NCBI RefSeq assembly: GCF_020360975.1
Contig: NW_025408671.1
Coordinates: 2,542,001-2,606,000, forward strand
Reading direction: 5' to 3'
DNA length: 64,000 nucleotides
Origin: Hirsutella rhossiliensis
Taxonomy: Eukaryota > Ascomycota > Sordariomycetes > Hypocreales > Ophiocordycipitaceae
The notes under the pieces are model-generated. The model ran no database searches. It was not told where the DNA came from and saw nothing but the letters and a program-made list of their open reading frames with translations. Made by a program: the position numbers and the translations under genes. Below, piece by piece: positions 58,699 to 64,000 of the stretch; position 1 is the stretch's first letter, and the number at the start of each line of letters is the position of its first letter.

Positions 58699-60180
58699 TC
58701 AGCCGTTCTCATGATGTGTCAGAGATTTCGCAAAGCAAGTCGTCGTCTCGTCGAATTTAGTGTACAAGTCAACGGGGGAGGTTAGAGGGAGGATGTCTTC
58801 GGCACGCTTTCGGGCTGACAAGTTGTTCTGGCTGACGAGCCTCACGCCCAACTTCTCGAGCCGGCTGAGGACGACATCGTAATGACATTTTCAGACGGCT
58901 TCTCCGCAAACTGTTCTGACTCTCCGCAACTGACTGCTTGCTGTATGGTTGGGGAATGCGGAAGGTCTCGACATCTACTACACCCGACGCCTGCTTCAGA
59001 AGTTCAGAATATCAATACTTTCCCGTACGCGCTCTGCAGAAATGTTGGCGGCTTGGATATTGACCTCAGTGGCCAAATAGGAGTCGATGATTTGTCTGCC
59101 TTCTCCTGAAATCATGATGCGAGTGAGCCACCAGTTCTGATAATTCCACGACAGACTTGACGGAAACGGCTTATCTCCTTGTCTAGAAATGACCGGGCTC
59201 TTTCCAAACCACGGTCCTGGGCAAGAGGCTCGATCTCTGTTAACATCTTCTTGGCCACAAAACTGTCGTTCGGATCGCTCCACGTGGCCGAGAGATTCTC
59301 ATCGATCGGTCGGGGGTCGTCATAGTCGTACAGAGTGTCATCCCAAGCGTCTCCGTGCCCACGGGGTAGAGGGACGACACGGGCCACGAGCGCGCCGTAC
59401 AGGCAATTGACGAACCCAAGACGCATCGAAAGCTTTCACCTCCCAAGGTGTCGGAGTCGTGCGCTTGAGGTCGTTGAGGTACTTCCACGACTACAGTCAC
59501 GACCAGCAGGACTCTCGACGCTCCATCTTCTCCCTTCCTTGGTCGTATGGCATGCCCCATATATGCTCCGAGTATAGTCTTGAGTAGAGGGCAAACCGCA
59601 GAAACGTCTTGAGCAAGCAATGCTTCTCCGTCCTCGACAACATGTCAACGTGTAGCTGACCACCTGGTCGCCGAGGCACGCAAATGCCCTCCCACAGCTC
59701 TGGGTTGGACACTCGGGCAAATGCATATATGCGCGACGAAGATGGGGCTCGTCGCCTTGGACATATAGTCGTTCATGTATCTCCTCAGCTCCTTGTAGAG
59801 GCAGTTCCATTTCATGGCGTCAATGTCCTGCTCATCAATCGGGTCCGGGATTTCTTTGGCCGCCCGCCTTTCCATGTGTTCCTCAACGCGTGCCCCTATG
59901 GCTTTGCTTGCCGTCTGTCTTCTCAGAGAACAAATTTGCACAAGATCGGGCGAGTAGATGCCACGCATCTTCTTGCCACGAAAGTAAGCGCTGATCGAGG
60001 CTCTGTAGGCTAGTCGAGGTCGGAAGAGTGCAGGGGAGGCGTGGCTCAGTCGGACCATGTCCTCGCGCGTGCCGGCGAATTTCAGAATTTGAGGCGAAGC
60101 TCGCAAGACAGGGTCTCGAAGGGGTCCATGCTGGGCTTGGTTTTGTCGTTCAAGAGTGTCGAGGCTTCGCAGCAAGTCAT
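58699..60180 (-). pseudogene. Decayed F-box-like gene with several frameshifts
   Basis: Coding-quality fragments follow one another on the minus strand but in changing frames. From the ATG at 60180 (or 60129, MDPFETLSCELRLK), the frame breaks near 60085-60092 and resumes as ILKFAGTREDMVRLSHASPA, continuing through KKMRGIYSPDLVQICSLRRQ and AMKWNCLYKELRRYMNDYMS. It breaks again near 59730, resuming as ARVSNPELWEGICVPRRPGG and FLRFALYSRLYSEHIWGM. After at least one more break comes FVNCLYGALVARVVPLPRGH and DDTLYDYDDPRPIDENLSAT; after another, YQNWWLTRIMISGEGRQI to RESIDIL; then ASGVVDVETFRIPQPYSKQS, and finally YDVVLSRLEKLGVRLVSQNN to a stop at 58699. The start pattern (LxCELRL, LSHASP) resembles F-box-like proteins of hypocrealean fungi. 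No canonical introns sit at the breaks I checked, so decay is favoured over splicing. I give no restored sequence. Confidence 0.65.
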
Positions 60181-60862
60181 GATGCTTACGACTCGTGGAC
60201 TGCTCAAGGGTCGAGGAGAGCTGGGGACGCGGTGATTTATACGCAGCCGGACGCGTAGCACAGCGGTGCTTGGAGTCACCCTTTAGGCAGCAACGGAGAT
60301 TTTATTTGAACAAGCCCTGGTTTCCAGAAATGCCAATGGCCACGCTCCGAGGCTGGGCCCGCGAGGTTGACACAAGAAAGGGTAGTATTGAAGAGCGAAA
60401 GAGCGAGAAGGTGATAAATTATGCAGGCCTTGATGAAAGGAACCTTGTTCTTGGAGACGGTATAAGTGCCGAGGCCCCGAGCTGCGTGTCGGTAGTCTCC
60501 CAGTCGGGTGCCGTGGTGAAACCAAACAGGCGCATCTTTTTGACGAGAAGCTTCGCTAATTGGTCTCGGACGCCTTCAAGGCATCGAACCTCGGCCAAGT
60601 TGGTGACGAAGAATAAGATGAGATGGGCCCTTACGTAAAATCACGCGTCATTCATCATGTGACTTCGCATGTGACCATAGGCCTCTACATCTTGCCAAAC
60701 AATTACCTAGCCCCACCCAGAGCGCGATTGGCCAGGCGTTTCTCTTGGAGTCCCACCCCAAAATCATCCGCCAGGCACACGCGTCAAGGCATCGCCGTGC
60801 CGGGACTTCACACGTCACCCAGCATCCTTGGCCCTCCAACTCTCTCCCCCCCGGGCCTGGCC
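60181..60862. other. Intergenic region with a TATA-containing repeat copy
   Basis: 682 bp between the 5' end of the decayed gene and the start of the 567-aa gene. It holds the first copy of a dispersed repeat (60219-60294) with a minus-strand TATAAAT about 60 bp from the pseudogene ATG. The right half should hold the promoter of the plus-strand gene. A 147-codon plus frame (60195-60638) has no domain and is not called. Confidence 0.5.
60219..60294 (-). repeat. Dispersed TATA-containing repeat, copy A
   Basis: Aligned with copy B at 63038-63124, it shares AGCTGGnGACGCGGTnATTT, then GGnYGCGTAGC, CGGYGCTT and a CCCTTTnGnCAGCAACG end, with small indels in the middle. Read on the minus strand both copies contain TATAAATYACCGCGTC. 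Copy A sits just 5' of the decayed gene, so it may be its old promoter. Confidence 0.75.
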
Positions 60863-62636
60863 ATGGGCACCAACTCACCAACCACCCGGAGCTCGTCGCC
60901 GGCTTCCTTTTACACGGCAAATGACTCCGAGGCGCACCGGTCGACGACGGCCAGCAGTCCTGCTCAGGCAACTCCCTGTCCCTACCGTGAGGCGCGACAG
61001 CTACCCCGCCAGCTCAAGGATCACTGCCAGATCTTCCTCGAGGAACAGATTTGTATGACATTTCCCGTCTTTTTAATCTGCGTTCACGCAGGGAACATGG
61101 GACTCATGAGAGAGAGCTTCAGATACGTGTGCCATCAATCTGCTCAACAGCACGCTAGGCTCCGGCCTCTCCCGGGAAACGCCGACGCGTAAAGCTGTGC
61201 CAGTGCCGCCTCCGAGCCACATCGCCTTGCTGGCCACGCTGGTTGTTCACCCGCTGCACACGACGCGTGCGGACAATCCAGACCACCTCATCGTATCCTC
61301 CCTTGCGCTCGATTACCTGCGCAACCTCCTGACCATCGCCGGTCCCATCAACGCCGGTTTCCGCGCCGCCTTCCAGTTCTACTCGACCCCGAGACGGAGT
61401 CGCCGGCCCGCTCATACTGGCCATGCCAGTGACAGCGACATGTCCGATGGCGACTCGGACCGCGATCTCGACCTCGTGCGCGGTAGAATGGCAAACGAGG
61501 CGAGCGTCTGGAGCCGAGGCCAGGACCTGTGGTCCACGGTCGGCTGGACTTTCAACACGGCGACTGTGCATCCGCACCGGTGGCGCTATTGGAAGGCCTG
61601 GCTCGAGCTCTTGCTCGATGTCCTCGATGCCGACTGGGCCGAGAGAGAGAGGCTCGATCACGAGGCCCACGAGGCCGGCGGCAAGCGCGGAGACGAACCC
61701 GTCACCTCGCGCGCGGAATCCATGATTTACATGTACATGGAGCAGCGCGACGGCCGTCAGACGGGACACAAGCGAATCATAAAGGCACTCTTCGCCGACG
61801 GGGGAAGCCTGTCCTCATCTGCCTTTCCCGAGGTGTTTGAGAAGGAGCCCAGGGGGCCGAAGAAGGCGTCGAGGAAACGGAAACGGGAGCAAGCCCTCGA
61901 CCTAGTAAACGACAAGTTTGGCGACTACTTTGACGATGACTCAATTTCCTCGGGCATCTCTGAGCCTCCGACGCCGGAAAAACGCCGCGACGGGAGAAAG
62001 GAAGTATCGTTTGGCTGCTCGAATCCCGGGCTGGTCGAATCTGTCCATCTCCGACTGAGGTTCTTCCGGCTTCTTTCGGCTGCCACCTATGTCCTTGGCA
62101 AACGGTCGGATCTCAATAAGCTGTACGAAGACTTTGCCGCAGCTATAAAGGTGCTCCCTCTGCAGATGTTTGCTCTGTTTGTGTCGCAAAGGGATAATCC
62201 ACTACTGCGCGAAACCCACGTCACCATCACCAAGGAGCTCTTCCACCTACTGCTACCCTCGAGGTACAAGGACCCCAGAAGCGTGGACCCGGAAGGCGAC
62301 GCCCTGGGCAGCCTGACCATGCCCATGCTGGAGCACTGCTACATGTCATCGCCGGCCAACACGGTTGGCCTAGAGGACAATGCGAAGCTGTCTCTGGTGG
62401 TCGAGAACGCGATGCACCTGCTGTGGATCTGCGACGTGGTCGCGTATACGGACAGCTTCGCCAAAGCGGCCGAGAGGGGCATCGAGGCGCGGGAGGTAAA
62501 GGCCAAGAAGAGGCGAACGGGCAAGATGCGCGCCGACGCCGGCGATGTCGTGGCGCAAGCCGTCCTGGCGGGCTCTGCCCAGAGAATACGCGTTTTGTTA
62601 CAGTTGCTGGAGGCGTCGGCTGATGCGGAGGAGTGA
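60863..62636 (+). CDS. Unrecognised nuclear-type protein, 567 aa
   Basis: Two exons, 60863-61052 and 61123-62636, with a 70-nt intron (GTATGA donor, TTCAG acceptor). The junction gives EEQIYTCAINLLNSTLGSGL, which reads smoothly. The N-terminal 45 residues are Ser/Thr-rich. A helical region follows (HIALLATLVVHPLHTTRADN, LIVSSLALDYLRNLLTIAGP), then an acidic Asp/Ser patch (SDSDMSDGDSDRDLD), a WRYWKAWLELLLDVLDADW block, a nuclear-signal-like KKASRKRKRE, and a second helical region (VHLRLRFFRLLSAATYVLG, LPLQMFALFVSQRDNPLLRE, VENAMHLLWICDVVAYTDSF). A second basic cluster (KAKKRRTGK) lies near the end. I do not recognise the family; the composition suggests a helical-repeat nuclear protein. Flanked by the two copies of the dispersed repeat. 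It converges on NDUFAF2. Confidence 0.82.
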
Positions 62637-63229
62637 TGCTGATGGACCCTTTGAAGAATCGAGTGGTGACAACGACTTGGGATGACTGCTGAATTGCGAG
62701 GGCGTTGGGACTTGGGCTGGACACGGCGCAGTGAGGGCTTTGGGGCACTGGACGTGGACTCTTTGAGGCGGCGATGACAACTGAGGATGTTTCGGAGGAT
62801 GTTCGATGATGAACTCGGACCCATTCATGGCGGGCCCTGTGGCCGACTGTTTAATATTGTTGACGAACAGACGAGTATCGACATGGCGGGCCGTCGACAA
62901 GCTTGACCCATTCCACGCATTCGGGGCCCGATTCTGCAGCTGAGACGTGGAGAGTGCACGACAAAGACGCTTGATTGACACGGACACCTACCTAACTAAA
63001 CCGCCTTGCGAGGTAGATTATCAGTCCTTTTTAAGACAGCTGGCGACGCGGTAATTTATATCCACATGGATGCGTAGCGCATCGGCGCTTATATTCACAA
63101 AGTTAAACCCTTTGGACAGCAACGCAAGGCGTGGACCAGGCTTGAGCCAGAAGACACCTTCACACAGCCTCACCACTTTGTCACGACCAGGGCCCTGCTC
63201 CTCGGGAGTTATTTTGAGTCTTTTTACCA
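62637..63229. other. Convergent spacer with repeat copy B
   Basis: 593 bp between converging stop codons. A minus-strand open frame without an ATG start overlaps the 3' end of the preceding gene (62598-62987) and is not called. Copy B of the dispersed repeat lies at 63038-63124; next to it a minus-strand frame (63021-63260) runs into the NDUFAF2 3' end. Confidence 0.5.
63038..63124 (-). repeat. Dispersed TATA-containing repeat, copy B
   Basis: The partner of copy A at 60219-60294 in the same orientation, about 2.8 kb apart. It contains minus-strand TATAAATTACCGCGTC. No intact gene follows it on the minus strand, so it may be the relic of a second copy of the decayed gene's promoter. Confidence 0.75.
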
Positions 63230-63896
63230 TCAGCGGGGATTCCAGGGCGCGGGCTGCCAATTCTCGCCTGGTCCACGAGCTTTGGTGGTAGTCTCTGGGT
63301 CATCTTTTCCGGGCGGCTGGACTCTTTGCTGCCCTCTTCCAAATCGCGGCGCTTGACTCTGCTGAGCGGGCTGGGGGCCTCCAGGCAGCGCGTCGACGGG
63401 GCTGTCTGTGACTCGGGGCTTGGCCTCCCAGCGCGCATCGGCCTGCGCAGCAAGCAGCTTGATGCGCTCCTGGCGCTGGACGTCGTCGCGCTGCTCGGCG
63501 AGAGACGGGGGTTCATGACGGGTCTGGCGCAGCCACTGGTGCCAGAGCGGGCTAACCTTGACCTCGGAATAGGGCATGGATCGAGGGTAGTGGACGATGC
63601 GGCGCCAGGGCTCGGTGGCGGCATGGGAGTCGGGGTAGTCGGAAGGAGGGCCGCGGGTGGTGAGGCGGAATTGCCAGTACGTGTTGCCCTGGAGGTCGTA
63701 GCCTAGGTGTGTTAGTGAAGCTACGGGCCGGGGTAAAAGGTGGCCGAGGCACGGGGAGGGAGAGGGAGGACGGTCAGCTGAGGTGAAGAAGAGAAGTTGG
63801 AGGCTCACCGACGAAGAAGCGTTTCCGCCACGGGAGTTGCAGGGCCTTCCACGCGTGCCAGGCCTGCGCGAGGGGGCCTATCCGCTTGGGAGCCAT
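63230..63896 (-). CDS. Complex I assembly factor NDUFAF2 (B17.2L/mimitin)
   Basis: Two exons, 63896-63809 and 63702-63230 (106-nt intron, GTGAGC donor, CCTAG acceptor), give 186 aa. The start MAPKRIGPLAQAWHAWKALQ leads to WRKRFFVG, which joins YDLQGNTYWQFRLTTRGPPS across the splice, and then RRIVHYPRSMPYSEVKVSPL and WHQWLRQTRHEPPSLAEQ. This is the NDUFA12/B17.2 fold; the YDLQGNTYWxF form with a long, disordered C-terminal tail marks the assembly factor NDUFAF2 rather than the structural subunit. It is a mitochondrial matrix protein that helps complete NADH:ubiquinone oxidoreductase (complex I). The last 80 residues are Gln/Pro/Arg-rich. Upstream sequence to the window edge is 104 bp; a plus-strand ATG frame at 63958 runs off the edge but is too short to judge. 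Confidence 0.9.
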
Positions 63897-64000
63897 GGGA
63901 CGGCCGGTCGGGGAGAGACAACACTCCGGTGGACAGGAAGACGTCCCTGCGTGCAAAATGTCAAAGGCGGTGATAGTGTCGAAGATGGAGGTTGCGCCAT

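Noticed and set aside
58996..60180. Treating the minus-strand blocks as one intact multi-intron gene
   Set aside because: At the frame changes I checked, no pair of GT and AG sites restores the frame while keeping the coding-like sequence on both sides. Decay explains the pattern better, though this is not proven.
62598..62987. A 129-codon minus-strand frame beyond the end of the 567-aa gene
   Set aside because: It lacks an ATG at its start, overlaps the 3' end of a convincing gene and shows no domain.
1..64000. Transposable elements, CRISPR arrays, rRNA or tRNA genes
   Set aside because: I read for transposase, reverse transcriptase or integrase motifs, long terminal repeats, spaced direct repeats and tRNA T-arm patterns and found none I could support. 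A tRNAscan-SE or RepeatMasker run would be decisive.

Overview
This window looks like nuclear DNA of a filamentous ascomycete, most likely Sordariomycetes and probably Hypocreales. The evidence is the set of Pezizomycotina-type genes (a VelC-like velvet regulator, a fungal SARAF homologue, a DUF7729 GPI-type protein, a DUF1996-WSC secreted protein, a pmd1/Mdr1-like ABC exporter). The short spliceosomal introns also fit: about 46-130 nt, with GTAAGT/GTRNGT donors, CTAAC-like branch sites and YAG acceptors. GC content is moderately high. I cannot name the species.

I support 15 protein-coding genes and one decayed gene; together they occupy less than half of the window. Left to right they are: UTP16/BUD21-like U3 snoRNP protein (-, 6621-7562); mitochondrial TPR-like protein (+, 8107-9186); (6-4) photolyase/cryptochrome (-, 9523-11448); four-TM membrane protein (+, 15766-17157); RAD23 (+, 18092-19587); BDP1 (-, 20192-21976); BRE1 (+, 22510-25109); SARAF-like (-, 25518-26429); ABC multidrug exporter (+, 29262-33452); DUF7729 GPI-type protein (+, 36707-37753); VelC-like velvet factor (+, 43316-44854); DUF1996-WSC protein (+, 48864-50720); MFS exporter (-, 52522-54301); RCM1/NSUN5 rRNA m5C methyltransferase (-, 56533-58339); a multi-frameshift F-box-like pseudogene (-, 58699-60180); an unrecognised 567-aa nuclear-type protein (+, 60863-62636); and the complex I assembly factor NDUFAF2 (-, 63230-63896).

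The compact part (6.6-11.4 kb and 15.7-26.4 kb) holds housekeeping genes in divergent and convergent pairs. BDP1 and BRE1 share a roughly 530-bp divergent promoter. Photolyase, RAD23 and BRE1 all bear on DNA repair or ubiquitin, and UTP16, BDP1 and RCM1 on RNA-machinery biogenesis, but nothing shows that these are more than chance neighbours. The genes in the gene-poor part (26-56 kb) encode surface, secreted, transport and developmental-regulator proteins, separated by 1.8-5.6 kb intergenic stretches. Those stretches carry microsatellites, short palindromes of the TACTGTA/TACAGTA type and clusters of TAGGTACCTA. I saw no transposase or reverse transcriptase, no biosynthetic core enzyme, no CRISPR array, and no tRNA or rRNA gene that I could support by eye.

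I found no clear new multi-gene system. The most unusual items are the decayed gene at 58.7-60.2 kb, a pair of diverged TATA-containing repeats (60.22 and 63.04 kb) that flank an orphan gene, the intergenic palindrome enrichment, a stop-free 315-nt intron in BRE1, and a histidine-rich tandem repeat in the velvet protein.
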